From Flavobacteriales bacterium (GTDB taxonomy: Bacteria; Bacteroidota; Bacteroidia; Flavobacteriales_F; PHOS-HE28): DNA of 64,000 bases. Positions within the stretch are counted from its first letter, which is position 1. The number at the start of each line of letters is the position of its first letter. Below are positions 27,596 through 38,114 of the stretch, piece after piece. Below the pieces are notes generated by a model, which was given only the letters and a program-made list of their open reading frames with translations, ran no database searches and was not told the DNA's origin. Location of the stretch: contig JAHCIA010000001.1 of assembly GCA_026129465.1 (NCBI GenBank), positions 2,493,964 through 2,557,963 of the forward strand, read 5' to 3'. The position numbers and the translations under genes were made by a program.

Positions 27596-29602
27596 ATGGC
27601 TCGTGCGATCACATCCATCCTTCTCGCATTCATCCCCTGGCTGCTCCATGGTCAACTGGTGATCTGGGCCGAGGAATTCGAGAATGGATGCACCCAGGGA
27701 TGCTACGCCAACACCTACAGCGGTTTGAATGGCGCCTGGACCGTGACCACCCCGACCGCGAACGGCCCCTGCCCCAATCGCTGGTTCATCAGCTGTGCGG
27801 AGAATGGCAACCCTGCCGGCACCTGCGGATCGGGTTGTGGCAACAATGAGACGCTGCACATCGCCAACAGCCTGCCAGCTACTTGTGGGTCGCCGAATGC
27901 CTGCGCCTTTTGCCCCACCGGCGATTGCGGCGCGGCCTACGATGCCGGCTGCCCGCCCATTATTTGCTCCTTCTGCACGGCCATCTGCGGCAACTGCAAC
28001 AGCACCCTCACGGACCAACGCGCCGAGAGCCCCGTCATCGATCTGAGCGCACATATGAACGTCACACTCTCCTTCAAGTACATGGAAGGTGGCCAGACCA
28101 CGCTGGACAACGCCACAGTGTGGTATTATGACGGCGCCATATGGTCCCTCCTGGCGGACATGCCCAAGACCCCGGTGGTGGCCGCTTGCGCTGGCCAGGG
28201 ACAATGGACCAACTACAGCGTGGCGCTGCCCGCCTCCGCCAATGGCAACCCCGGCGTGCGCGTCGGCTTCCGCTGGGTGAACAACAACGACGGCAGCGGA
28301 TCGGACCCGAGCGTGGCGATCGATGACGTGCAACTCACCATACCCTATGTGCCCACGGGTACGGGGCTCATCGTGAATGAGCTCAGCAATGGCCCGAGCG
28401 GCACAAGGGAATACATCGAACTACTCGTGGTGGGCGACCCCTGCACCACGGTGGATATCCGTGGCGTGATCGTGGATGACAACAACGGCTCCACCCACAA
28501 TGGATTCGGCACCACCATGGTGAACAGCGGCGTGACCCAGGGACACCTGCGTTTCAGCAACGCCGCGCAATGGGCCGCGGTGCCCACCGGGTCGTTGATC
28601 GTGATCTACAACAACGCCGACCCCAACGTACTGTTGCCACCGGACGACCCCGCCGACGCGGCGCCCCAGGACAGCGTTTACATCCTGCCGGCCAATCACG
28701 CGTTGCTGCAAGGTTGCTCCTCGCTTCCGAACGCGACCATCACAGGCGGCTATACGCCTTGCGCCTACGGAGCGGGCAACTGGAACCTGATGATGGGATT
28801 CAGGAACACCGGGGATGCCGGCCAAACGCGCGATGCCCTGGGCCGCTATTTCCATGGCAGCAGCTATGGCAGCAACGCCAACAACATGAACCCGGGTGGC
28901 TTGGACGCCTTGCGCATCAGCACACTGGACCACACCGGCCGGGTGCTCTATTTCAACGCGGGCGATTTCCGCACAGCGGGCAATTTCACCAGTGCCCTGG
29001 TGGCGGGGAATGAAACACCCGGCGCCCCGAACAACTTGGCCAACGCCGCCTATCGGCTGGGACTGCTCTGTCCCTTGTTGCCCATGGAGTTGATCTCCTT
29101 CGAAGTGCGCAACGATGGTCCTGCGGTGCTATTGGACTGGGCCACGGCCAGCGAGACGAATACCGCCTCATTCGTGGTTGAGCGAAGCGCGGACCTGGAA
29201 CTATGGACGCCCATACTGCAGCGCCCGGCGGCCGGTACCAGCTTCTCCACCATCCAATACCTCGCCCATGACCCGGCACCCTTAAAGGGTCTCTCCTACT
29301 ACCGATTGAGGCAGATCGACCTGGATGGTGCCTGGTCCTTCGGACCCGTGCGGAGCATCTGGCGGGAAGGGGAACCGAACCTGATGGTGCTGGCGCAGGA
29401 GGGTGGGGTCTGGCTCGTGGAGCATGGTTGTCACAAGGAGGGCGTCTGGTCGTTGCGCGATGTGCTTGGCCGACTGTTGGCGCAAGGTCGCGTGGGGTCG
29501 ACCCCCTCCCGGGTAGAAGCGCCGGGGAATGGGCACTATCTGCTCTCTGTGCAATGCGGCGGACGGTTGGAGACGATCAGGCTATTCGCCGGGTTCCACT
29601 GA
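27596..29602 (+). CDS. Secreted Cys-rich / lamin-tail-like protein with T9SS-type C-terminus
   Basis: This 668-residue protein has a signal peptide (MARAITSILLAFIPWLLHG). Its N-terminal domain carries 15 cysteines within about 100 residues (for example CGSGCG, CAFC, CPPIICSFC), then a jelly-roll-like region, then a lamin-tail-like domain starting near VNELSNGPSGTREYIEL with IVIYNNADPN. Next is a fibronectin-like segment (LISFEVRNDGPAVLLDWATA ... SYYRLRQIDLDG) found just before sorting tails in T9SS proteins. The final 80 residues are a degenerate sorting domain. Likely a surface or extracellular protein; no catalytic residues were recognised. Confidence 0.75.
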   Translation: MARAITSILLAFIPWLLHGQLVIWAEEFENGCTQGCYANTYSGLNGAWTVTTPTANGPCPNRWFISCAENGNPAGTCGSGCGNNETLHIANSLPATCGSPNACAFCPTGDCGAAYDAGCPPIICSFCTAICGNCNSTLTDQRAESPVIDLSAHMNVTLSFKYMEGGQTTLDNATVWYYDGAIWSLLADMPKTPVVAACAGQGQWTNYSVALPASANGNPGVRVGFRWVNNNDGSGSDPSVAIDDVQLTIPYVPTGTGLIVNELSNGPSGTREYIELLVVGDPCTTVDIRGVIVDDNNGSTHNGFGTTMVNSGVTQGHLRFSNAAQWAAVPTGSLIVIYNNADPNVLLPPDDPADAAPQDSVYILPANHALLQGCSSLPNATITGGYTPCAYGAGNWNLMMGFRNTGDAGQTRDALGRYFHGSSYGSNANNMNPGGLDALRISTLDHTGRVLYFNAGDFRTAGNFTSALVAGNETPGAPNNLANAAYRLGLLCPLLPMELISFEVRNDGPAVLLDWATASETNTASFVVERSADLELWTPILQRPAAGTSFSTIQYLAHDPAPLKGLSYYRLRQIDLDGAWSFGPVRSIWREGEPNLMVLAQEGGVWLVEHGCHKEGVWSLRDVLGRLLAQGRVGSTPSRVEAPGNGHYLLSVQCGGRLETIRLFAGFH

Positions 29603-29662
29603 ACCGATGTACCTGCCGGAAGCGTGCGCCATCCCCTCCCGATCAAAGGGGCGGTCCCCTCC

Positions 29663-29670
29663 TACCTTTG
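29663..29670 (+). promoter_or_regulatory. -7 promoter element upstream of mnmG
   Basis: TACCTTTG is a perfect TAnnTTTG match 56 bases before the mnmG ATG. The leader between is AT-rich compared with its surroundings (around 29690-29725). Confidence 0.55.
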
Positions 29671-29726
29671 CCCGACCATGCGGGTATCCATTATATTCAA
29701 CTCGCTGATGGTCATAATGTTAAAGG

Positions 29727-31619
29727 ATGTCCGGGCTTGGTCGATATGATGTGATCGTGGTGGGTGCGGGCCATGCGGGCTGTGAGGCCGCCATGGCAGC
29801 CGGCCAACTCGGCTCCAAGGTGCTCCTGATCACCATGAACATGGGGGTCATCGGCCAGATGAGCTGCAACCCTGCGATGGGTGGTGTAGGCAAGGGTCAG
29901 ATCGTTCGGGAGATCGATGCGCTGGGCGGCCTGTCAGGCATCGTCAGCGACCGAAGCGCGGTGCAATTCCGCATGTTGAATCGAAGCAAGGGTCCCGCGA
30001 TGTGGAGTCCTCGCACCCAGAACGACCGCAACCTCTTCGCCTCCACCTGGCGCCACTTCCTGGAGCAGAACCCGAATGTCCATTTCTGGCAGGATGCGGT
30101 CACGGGCCTTGTGGTGGAGGCGGGCCGGGCAACAGGGGTGCGCACCGCATCGGGCAAGACCATTGTAGCGCACGCCGTGGTACTGACCAACGGCACCTTC
30201 ATGAATGGTGTGATGCACATCGGCGAGCGTCAGATCGGCGGTGGGCGGGCCGGTGAAAAAGCCAGTCATGGCATCACGGAACAATTGGTGGACCTGGGAT
30301 TCGCTGCTGGTCGCATGAAAACGGGCACACCACCGCGCGTGGACGGCCGCAGCATTGACTACGGCCTGCTCGAACAGCAACCTGGCGATGAGGTCCCCGG
30401 CACCTTCAGCTATCTGCCCGGTCATTCGCTCATCGCCCAGAAAAAGCGCGAGCAACTACCCTGCTGGATCACTTATACCAGCCCGGAGGTGCATGACATC
30501 CTGCGCACGGGCTTCGATCGCAGCCCCATGTTCACGGGCCGCATCCAAGGGGTCGGTCCGCGCTATTGTCCCAGCATCGAAGACAAGATCGACCGCTTCG
30601 CCGACAAGGAGCGTCACCAGATCTTCGTGGAGCCCGAGGGCTGGGACACCGTGGAGACCTACATCAATGGTTTCAGCACCAGCCTGCCCGAGGATGTGCA
30701 AGTGGCGGCTCTGCAGAGGATCCCCGGCTTTGCCCATGCCCGGATGTTCAGGCCCGGCTATGCCGTGGAGTACGATTATTTCCCGCCGACCCAACTCGAA
30801 CACACGCTGGAAACCAAACTCGTGGAGAGCCTCTATTTCGCCGGACAGATCAATGGAACCACCGGCTATGAGGAGGCCGCCTGCCAGGGACTCGTGGCCG
30901 GCATCAACGCCCACTTGAGCATCCGCGGATCCGCGCCCTTTGTGCTGCGCAGAGATGAGGCCTACATCGGCGTGCTGATCGACGACCTGATCACCAAGGG
31001 CACCGAGGAGCCCTACCGCATGTTCACCAGCAGAGCCGAATACCGGATCCTTCTTCGCCAGGACAATGCGGATCTGCGCTTGACCGCGAGAGGGCATACC
31101 GTTGGGCTGGCCAGTGACCAACGTCTGCGCCGCATGGAAAAGAAAGCCAATCACACCCAGGAGTTGTCTGCGCTGATCCGTTCCGAAAGCGTGGAGCCTG
31201 AGGATGCCGATCGGGTACTCGTTCCACGTGGAACACCCCCCCTCAAACAGAAGGCGAAGCTGTATGATCTGCTACTCCGACCCCAAATGACCTACGCCGA
31301 TATCGCGGTCCTGAGCCCGGCCGTTAAGGAGCGATCCACAGCTTGTGGCGACCTGCGCGAAGAGGTGGAGGAGCAGGTGGGGATCAACGCCAAATATGAG
31401 GGCTACCTGGACAAGGAACGCGAGCTGGCCGAGAAGCTTGGCAGGTTGGAGGGAGTGCCGCTTGATGCCGACATGGACTACAACAAACTGACCTCCCTTT
31501 CCTTCGAGGCGCGTCAGAAACTCACCTCCATCCGCCCCCGATCCCTGGGACAAGCCTCACGTATCAGCGGCGTCTCACCGGCCGACCTGGGGGTGCTATT
31601 GGTCTATCTCGGACGATGA
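29727..31619 (+). CDS. mnmG: tRNA uridine-5-carboxymethylaminomethyl modification enzyme MnmG
   Basis: This 630-residue FAD protein (GidA) works with MnmE to modify U34 of certain tRNAs. Motifs are the FAD-binding [12 protein letters not shown] near the N-terminus, [27 protein letters not shown], and [20 protein letters not shown]. Length is normal. An AAAGG sequence just upstream of the ATG could serve in initiation. A parS-like palindrome lies inside the coding sequence at 31221-31234, where it encodes part of LVPRGTP. mnmG lies near the replication origin in many bacteria, but that is not shown here. Confidence 0.96.
   Translation: MSGLGRYDVIVVGAGHAGCEAAMAAGQLGSKVLLITMNMGVIGQMSCNPAMGGVGKGQIVREIDALGGLSGIVSDRSAVQFRMLNRSKGPAMWSPRTQNDRNLFASTWRHFLEQNPNVHFWQDAVTGLVVEAGRATGVRTASGKTIVAHAVVLTNGTFMNGVMHIGERQIGGGRAGEKASHGITEQLVDLGFAAGRMKTGTPPRVDGRSIDYGLLEQQPGDEVPGTFSYLPGHSLIAQKKREQLPCWITYTSPEVHDILRTGFDRSPMFTGRIQGVGPRYCPSIEDKIDRFADKERHQIFVEPEGWDTVETYINGFSTSLPEDVQVAALQRIPGFAHARMFRPGYAVEYDYFPPTQLEHTLETKLVESLYFAGQINGTTGYEEAACQGLVAGINAHLSIRGSAPFVLRRDEAYIGVLIDDLITKGTEEPYRMFTSRAEYRILLRQDNADLRLTARGHTVGLASDQRLRRMEKKANHTQELSALIRSESVEPEDADRVLVPRGTPPLKQKAKLYDLLLRPQMTYADIAVLSPAVKERSTACGDLREEVEEQVGINAKYEGYLDKERELAEKLGRLEGVPLDADMDYNKLTSLSFEARQKLTSIRPRSLGQASRISGVSPADLGVLLVYLGR
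31221..31234. promoter_or_regulatory. parS-like ParB-binding palindrome (site 1)
   Basis: GTTCCACGTGGAAC is a perfect 14-bp palindrome with the CACGTG core and arms of the parS consensus (TGTTTCACGTGAAACA family; C/G variants are known). It lies within mnmG. A second identical copy stands 401 bases further on. No parA or parB gene is visible in the window. Confidence 0.7.
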
Positions 31620-31621
31620 TC

Positions 31622-31635
31622 GTTCCACGTGGAAC
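31622..31635. promoter_or_regulatory. parS-like ParB-binding palindrome (site 2)
   Basis: Second exact copy of GTTCCACGTGGAAC, placed in the short gap between the mnmG stop and the TTG start of the methyltransferase gene. An intergenic copy cannot be explained by protein coding, which strengthens the reading of both copies as protein-binding sites. An alternative is an operator for a local regulator. Confidence 0.7.
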
Positions 31636-31641
31636 CCTGCC

Positions 31642-32535
31642 TTGGAAACGCTGACCCACTGCCCTCTTTGCAACTCTGCCGGCCTTGCGGAAGCCATGCT
31701 CGTGCGTGATCACTTCCTCACCGGTCAGGTCTTTTCCCTGGTCGATTGCTCCAACTGTGGGTTCAGGACCACATCCCCCAGGCCCTCCCAGGATCGAATT
31801 GGCGCCTACTACAAGAGCGACGGATACATTTCCCACACCGGACGGAGGTCCAGCTTTCAAGACCGTATCTACCATCAACTACGCCGATGGGCCATCAGCC
31901 GCAAGTCGGGTCTTGTCAGGAGATACCAGCCGAACGGACACGTGCTGGACATCGGCTGCGGCACGGGCGAATTTCTCGCTCACTTGCGGGGTAGGGGCTA
32001 CAACGTCCAAGGCGTGGAACCCGACCCCGGTGCCCGGGCAAAAGCCATGTCCGACCATGCCCTTCCGGTCGTTCCCTCATGGGGTCAACTCACGCACAAA
32101 GAGCACTATCAGGTCATCACGCTCTGGCATGTTCTGGAGCACCTGCCCGATCCGCGCGCGACCTTCAAGCAACTTTACGCCCTTATGGCCGACCGTGGTC
32201 TGCTTGTGATCGCAGTACCCGACCGTGAGAGCTGGGATGCGAGTCATTATGGCCCTTGGTGGGCCGCTTGGGATGTGCCGAGGCACCTTTCGCATTTTCG
32301 ACGCCAGGATATCCACAAGCTGATCCGCGAGCACGGGTTCGAGCTGGTCGCCACCAAGCCCATGTGGTTGGATGCATGCTACATCGCACTATTGAGTGAG
32401 GGGTACAAGGGGAAGAGGGGACCATGGGCCTGGAGCCTTGCCATGCTCATGGGCGCTTGGTCCAACATCATGTCCGTCGTCACCAATAGGCCCACCTCGA
32501 GCATTTTATACATCGCCAGAAAGGCCGAACCCTGA
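31642..32535 (+). CDS. Class I SAM-dependent methyltransferase with N-terminal zinc ribbon
   Basis: This 297-residue protein has CPLC (C7, C10) and CSNC (C36, C39) forming a probable zinc ribbon, then a Rossmann-fold methyltransferase domain with motif I LDIGCGTGEFLAHL and the acidic VEPD at the end of strand 2, and WHVLEHLPDP further on, typical of Methyltransf_23-type enzymes. The only start that keeps the first CxxC is a TTG at 31642; no in-frame ATG occurs before residue 19. It is 22 bases downstream of mnmG and probably co-transcribed. The substrate is unknown. Confidence 0.82.
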   Translation: METLTHCPLCNSAGLAEAMLVRDHFLTGQVFSLVDCSNCGFRTTSPRPSQDRIGAYYKSDGYISHTGRRSSFQDRIYHQLRRWAISRKSGLVRRYQPNGHVLDIGCGTGEFLAHLRGRGYNVQGVEPDPGARAKAMSDHALPVVPSWGQLTHKEHYQVITLWHVLEHLPDPRATFKQLYALMADRGLLVIAVPDRESWDASHYGPWWAAWDVPRHLSHFRRQDIHKLIREHGFELVATKPMWLDACYIALLSEGYKGKRGPWAWSLAMLMGAWSNIMSVVTNRPTSSILYIARKAEP

Positions 32536-32555
32536 AAAGCCCGCTTTTTCGGCCT
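32522..32555 (+). terminator. Possible terminator hairpin at methyltransferase end
   Basis: AGGCCGAA pairs with TTCGGCCT across an 18-base loop that contains the stop codon and a short T run. The long loop makes it a weak candidate for stopping the mnmG-methyltransferase transcript. Confidence 0.35.
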
Positions 32556-32728
32556 CCTTTGCATCCTCCATGGTCTTCTGGTACAATAACCCTCGCGCAG
32601 AATTTTGATCGCGTAAACTCGGAGTTCATTCATTTGGCCGGTAATCCGCTCATTATCAAGGGCATACGCTCATCGCCGGGGTCCCGGTGCACCAGGATGG
32701 CCCCGACCAACTCCCGATCCGACCCTTC

Positions 32729-32736
32729 TACATTTG
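32729..32736 (+). promoter_or_regulatory. -7 promoter element upstream of ALDH gene
   Basis: TACATTTG is a perfect TAnnTTTG match 71 bases before the ATG at 32808. The gap from 32556 to 32728 holds no recognisable gene and is more AT-rich than its flanks. Confidence 0.55.
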
Positions 32737-32807
32737 CCCGCCCAACTTCGGACCATTGACCGATCGCCCGACCCCATCCGAAGCCCGAACCAAGTACAAC
32801 CCATCAA

Positions 32808-34367
<1,560 letters not shown>

Positions 34368-34444
34368 GGGGTCCGTTGCGATCGCCATTTGCGGGGATCT
34401 CTGTCCTGACCACACCTGTCGAGGCGCCTATATTCGCCGCGCCC

Positions 34445-35689
34445 ATGAGGGACCTCTCATTCCCATTCGCCATCCTGTTGTTGTTCTCCAGCGCCTGCGG
34501 CGGGGGGGGCTCCCAGGAGGATGAGCGGGTCCCGAAACAAGGACCCTGGCGGCTGGAGCTCGATCTCAATGGCCCCAGATTGCCCTTCCTGCTGGACATC
34601 CGGCGCGATGAGGGGACCTGGTCCATGCATGTACTCAACGGCGATGAGTCCATCCCTGTGGATGATGTGGAACTGGATGGGGATTCGATCACCATCCGCA
34701 TGCCCCTCTTCGATTCCGAGTTCCGCGGAAAAATGCTTTCCGACGACCGGATGGAGGGGTATTGGCACAACCACTTGAAGGGTCCCGACTACCGCATCCC
34801 CTTTACCGCCGTGGCCGGGCATCGCGAACGTTTCGAGGGCGGCGGAAGTTCGGGCCCGTCCGTTTCGGGCCAGTGGGAGGTGCGCTTCAATCCCAACGCC
34901 CCGGAAGGTTATCCGGCCATCGGTCTTTTCCAGGATGGTCCGGATGGACGCATCACGGGCACCTTCCTGACCGAAACAGGGGACTACCGGTTCCTGGAGG
35001 GCGTGGTGTTGGGGGACAGCCTGATGCTTTCCTGCTTCGATGGCACCCATGCCTTCCTGTTCAAGGCCGCCATCCTGGGCGACAGTCTCTCCGGCCGATT
35101 CTGGAGCGGCACACATTGGCAGGAGCCGTGGCAGGCGCGCAGGAATCCGGACTTCCGCTTGCGAGACCCGGACTCGCTCACCTTCCTGCGCGAAGGCTAC
35201 GACATGGTGGATTTCCGCTTTCCCGACCTGGAGGGGAGGCCTGTTTCACCGAACGATGCGAACTACAAGGGGAAGGTCCTGCTGATCCAGATCATGGGCA
35301 GTTGGTGTCCGAACTGCGTGGACGAGACCCGCCTGCTGAACGAGTTCTGGGAGCGCTATCACGAAAAGGGCCTGGAGGTCATCTCCGTGGCGTTCGAGAA
35401 ATATGAGGACACGGAACGCGCCCTGGATGGATTGCGTCGCTTCCGCGAAGTGCTGGATGTGAGGTATCCCATCCTCTATGCGGGCCGATCCTCGAAAGCG
35501 ATGGCGAGCGAAAAGCTGCCCTTCCTCAACCATGTGATGAGCTATCCCACCTGCATCATGGTGGACCGCCAGGGCAAAGTGCGCCGTATCAGGACCGGCT
35601 ACTACGGCCCGGGCACCGGACAGCACTTCGTCAACTACAAGCGCAGCCTTTCCGTGTTCGTGGAACGCCTGCTCGAAGAACCCGCCTGA
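34445..35689 (+). CDS. TlpA-like thioredoxin-fold lipoprotein
   Basis: This 414-residue protein starts with a lipoprotein signal (lipobox SSAC, C18, then GGGGS). Two beta-sandwich-like stretches (about 35-240) follow, then a TlpA/AhpC-type thioredoxin domain with WCPNC (C288, C291). Such proteins act as disulfide reductases or thiol carriers in the periplasm of Bacteroidota. The frame opens at 34376 with TTG, but the ATG at 34445 gives the lipoprotein signal. TATATTCG lies at 34429-34436, unusually close to the ATG. Confidence 0.87.
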   Translation: MRDLSFPFAILLLFSSACGGGGSQEDERVPKQGPWRLELDLNGPRLPFLLDIRRDEGTWSMHVLNGDESIPVDDVELDGDSITIRMPLFDSEFRGKMLSDDRMEGYWHNHLKGPDYRIPFTAVAGHRERFEGGGSSGPSVSGQWEVRFNPNAPEGYPAIGLFQDGPDGRITGTFLTETGDYRFLEGVVLGDSLMLSCFDGTHAFLFKAAILGDSLSGRFWSGTHWQEPWQARRNPDFRLRDPDSLTFLREGYDMVDFRFPDLEGRPVSPNDANYKGKVLLIQIMGSWCPNCVDETRLLNEFWERYHEKGLEVISVAFEKYEDTERALDGLRRFREVLDVRYPILYAGRSSKAMASEKLPFLNHVMSYPTCIMVDRQGKVRRIRTGYYGPGTGQHFVNYKRSLSVFVERLLEEPA

Positions 35690-35700
35690 GAGCGACGCCC

Positions 35701-37236
35701 TCAGGGTCTGTCCACCGCGATGCGCTCCTCGCGATTGGCCAGTTCCCAGGCCGTATGGAAGACCAGCAGTGCGCGCTGCTGAAGCAGGTCGAACTTGATC
35801 TTGTCCAACGTATCGCCGGGGCCGTGGTAGTCCTCGTGCACCCCGCTGAAATAGAAGATGGCCGGCACGCCCTTGCGTGCGAAATTGTAATGGTCGCTGC
35901 GGTAATAGAAGCGATTCGGGTCGTCTTCCGCATTGAAGGTGTAGTCCAGCACAAGGCCCACATGTGCTTCGTTCGCCGCTTCATTGACGGCATGCAAAGC
36001 CGTGCTCAACCGGTCGCTTCCGATGATGTACACGTAGGGCGGTGATGCCGCGTGTGCGCTGTCCACACGCCCGATCATGTCGATGTTGAGGTTGGCCACC
36101 GTGTTCGCCAATGGGAACACCGGACGCTCGCTGTAGTACTGGCTGCCCAGCAGGCCCTTCTCTTCGGCGCTTACGGGCATCACCAGTACACTGCGGCGCG
36201 GTCCATGTCCTGCGGCTTTGGCGGCCGCGAAGGCCTTGGCGATGGCCATGATGGCCACGGTGCCGCTGCCGTCATCGTCGGCGCCATTGTACACCTCGCC
36301 ATCCTCCACGCCGATGTGATCATAATGCGCGGTGAGCACGATCAGCTCGTCCTTCTTGTCACTTCCCTCGATATAGCCCAGCACGTTCTCACTCACCACC
36401 GTTTCGCGCTGGGAACGATGCTTCAAATCCAGCTCGACCGCCAGACGCTTGCCGGGCTTCCTCGCGAAAGCCTTGTTCACATCGCTGGCACCGATCAGGC
36501 TTCCCAGGGCTTGTCGCTCCACCAGTATGGTCTGTGTCCCACCACGCGCGGGCTCTCCACCCGCATCGATGGCCAGTCGCATCCGCTCACCGCCCACATA
36601 GTGGCCCATGCGCTCCACCAGCATGTCCATTCTGGATGTGGCGATCAGCAGAACGTCGGCGCCCAAATTGTTCGCCGCTTCCGATCGTCCGCGCATCCAT
36701 CCCAGAAAAGCCATCAGGTTCTCGGGCCCCTTGTCTTCAATGAGCAGCACGGATCCCTTTGCGACCTTGGCCTTGGCCAATTGCGACCCATCACCATGCA
36801 CCTGCAGTTCACGCACACGTCGGTCACTTGCCAACGTGGCATTGAAATAGAACAACTCCTTCAAGAACGTGAGTTCATGACCGCGACCTGCCAAGCTGAT
36901 GGGGCCGGGTCTTTCCACCACCAGATCGAAAGGCTGATAGTAACCTTCCACAATGGATCCCGCATCAGCCGATGGCACCGGTGGGATGCCGACGGCAATG
37001 AAATGGTCGCGGATATAGGCCGCCGCCATCTTCTGGCCACGCTTGCCGGTGTCGCGGCCTTCATACTCGTCACTGGCCAACACGCCCAGGTCACGCTCCA
37101 GGTCCTCCAGGGTGATCAGCTTGGCGAAGCGCGCCGCTGGGCTCTCCACTTGGGCCTGCACGGTTCCAAGCAGGACCACATGCACCAGTACCGACCGGCG
37201 CAGTACGCGTAGCAACTCGGCCATCATGTCCATCAT
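35701..37236 (-). CDS. M28-family zinc metallopeptidase
   Basis: This 511-residue protein has an N-terminal signal (to about AQVES), a PA-like insert region, and an M28 peptidase domain with the co-catalytic zinc ligands in HYDHIG, GADDDGSGT, SAEEKGLLGS, LNIDMIGR and HEDYHGPGDT. It should be an exported aminopeptidase or carboxypeptidase. The start overlaps the stop of rpiB (ATGA), so the two genes form one minus-strand operon. Several ATGs lie together at the N-terminus (37236, 37233, 37227, 37224), so the exact start is unsure. Confidence 0.9.
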   Translation of the reverse strand: MMDMMAELLRVLRRSVLVHVVLLGTVQAQVESPAARFAKLITLEDLERDLGVLASDEYEGRDTGKRGQKMAAAYIRDHFIAVGIPPVPSADAGSIVEGYYQPFDLVVERPGPISLAGRGHELTFLKELFYFNATLASDRRVRELQVHGDGSQLAKAKVAKGSVLLIEDKGPENLMAFLGWMRGRSEAANNLGADVLLIATSRMDMLVERMGHYVGGERMRLAIDAGGEPARGGTQTILVERQALGSLIGASDVNKAFARKPGKRLAVELDLKHRSQRETVVSENVLGYIEGSDKKDELIVLTAHYDHIGVEDGEVYNGADDDGSGTVAIMAIAKAFAAAKAAGHGPRRSVLVMPVSAEEKGLLGSQYYSERPVFPLANTVANLNIDMIGRVDSAHAASPPYVYIIGSDRLSTALHAVNEAANEAHVGLVLDYTFNAEDDPNRFYYRSDHYNFARKGVPAIFYFSGVHEDYHGPGDTLDKIKFDLLQQRALLVFHTAWELANREERIAVDRP

Positions 37237-37670
37237 GCTCCCTTGGTTTCGATCTTCTCCACGCGCCGCTGATGGCGGCCTCCTTCAAAGCTGGCCGCAA
37301 GAAACGCTTCCACAATGGCTTGGCCTTCCTGCGGGGTGATGAATCGTGCCGGGAGCGCCAGTACGTTGGCATTGTTGTGCTGTCGGGCCAAGGCCGCCAC
37401 ATCAGGCCGCCAAGCCAAGGCCGAACGCACACCGGGCGTCTTGTTCGCCGTGATGTTCACCCCGTTGCCACTGCCACAGACCACGATCCCCAGGTCGGCC
37501 CCTCCCGCACTCACCTCCTGCGCCACCAATCGGGCGAAATCCGGATAATCCACACTGTCCTCCGACATGGTCCCCCTGTCGTCCACGGTATGCCCACACC
37601 GCCCCAAGTGGTCGATGATGGCCTGTTTCAAGCCGAATCCGGCATGGTCCCCTCCGATGGCGATGCGCAT
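37233..37670 (-). CDS. rpiB: Ribose-5-phosphate isomerase B
   Basis: This 145-residue RpiB/LacA-type isomerase interconverts ribose-5-phosphate and ribulose-5-phosphate in the pentose phosphate pathway. Motifs are IGGDHAGFGLK at the N-terminus, the active-site C65 in VVCGSGNGVNI, and a C-terminal RRVEKIE. The ATG at 37670 gives the standard N-terminus MRIAIGGDHAG; the frame extends upstream without support. The stop overlaps the M28 peptidase start by four bases. Confidence 0.95.
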   Translation of the reverse strand: MRIAIGGDHAGFGLKQAIIDHLGRCGHTVDDRGTMSEDSVDYPDFARLVAQEVSAGGADLGIVVCGSGNGVNITANKTPGVRSALAWRPDVAALARQHNNANVLALPARFITPQEGQAIVEAFLAASFEGGRHQRRVEKIETKGA

Positions 37671-38114
37671 GGTCCTGGTCCTTCGTTGTCCGCGAAGATA
37701 CCGGTGCCGCTGCAAGGGGGTCGTTTGTGCACGATCGCATGGTCAACAACCCAAAACCATGGTGGACAACTGCTGGTATCATCCCGGCTATCAACAACGG
37801 TCATCCTCTGGCGGCTCTTCCTTTCTCCGCCCTGTTCACAACAAGGCCGTTCATCAACAGGCCGTCCATGATCCAGCACCGCTCGTATGGCATCGGATCA
37901 TTCACCATCCCCTCCATCCCGACTTTTCCATGATCGTTGATCGATCCATTCCACCCATTGACCTTCAACCCCTTGCCATTGCCTGCTGGTCCACCCGATC
38001 GTTCATGGCATGCGCGCTACTTTTGATAACCCGTTCCCGCAAGTCTTTATGGCCATAATGGTCCACATGATCAACAGCCCTTATTATATCAGATACATTT
38101 TCTTCAAGAGTATC
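37671..38114. other. Gene-free divergent region between rpiB and the MORN-repeat gene
   Basis: No convincing gene in 444 bases. The + strand is notably pyrimidine-rich around 37890-38000 and the composition is less GC-rich than the flanks. It holds a perfect TAnnTTTG box at 38018-38025, several TCAACAA-type repeats (37743, 37792, 37855) and a few near-DnaA-box 9-mers: GGTGGACAA at 37761, TGGTCCACC at 37987, TGGTCCACA at 38059. Two divergent promoters are the minimum explanation; an origin role is only a weak possibility. Confidence 0.5.
38018..38025 (+). promoter_or_regulatory. -7 promoter element upstream of MORN-repeat gene
   Basis: TACTTTTG is a perfect TAnnTTTG match. It lies downstream of the earliest possible start (38010), which argues that translation begins at a later ATG. 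Confidence 0.55.

Noticed and set aside
32556..32728. Small gene or riboswitch upstream of the ALDH gene
   Set aside because: No start with a sensible frame and no recognised riboswitch core; only a promoter box was found.
36052..37212. Plus-strand open frame opposite the M28 peptidase
   Set aside because: Antisense of clear zinc-site motifs, no start context.
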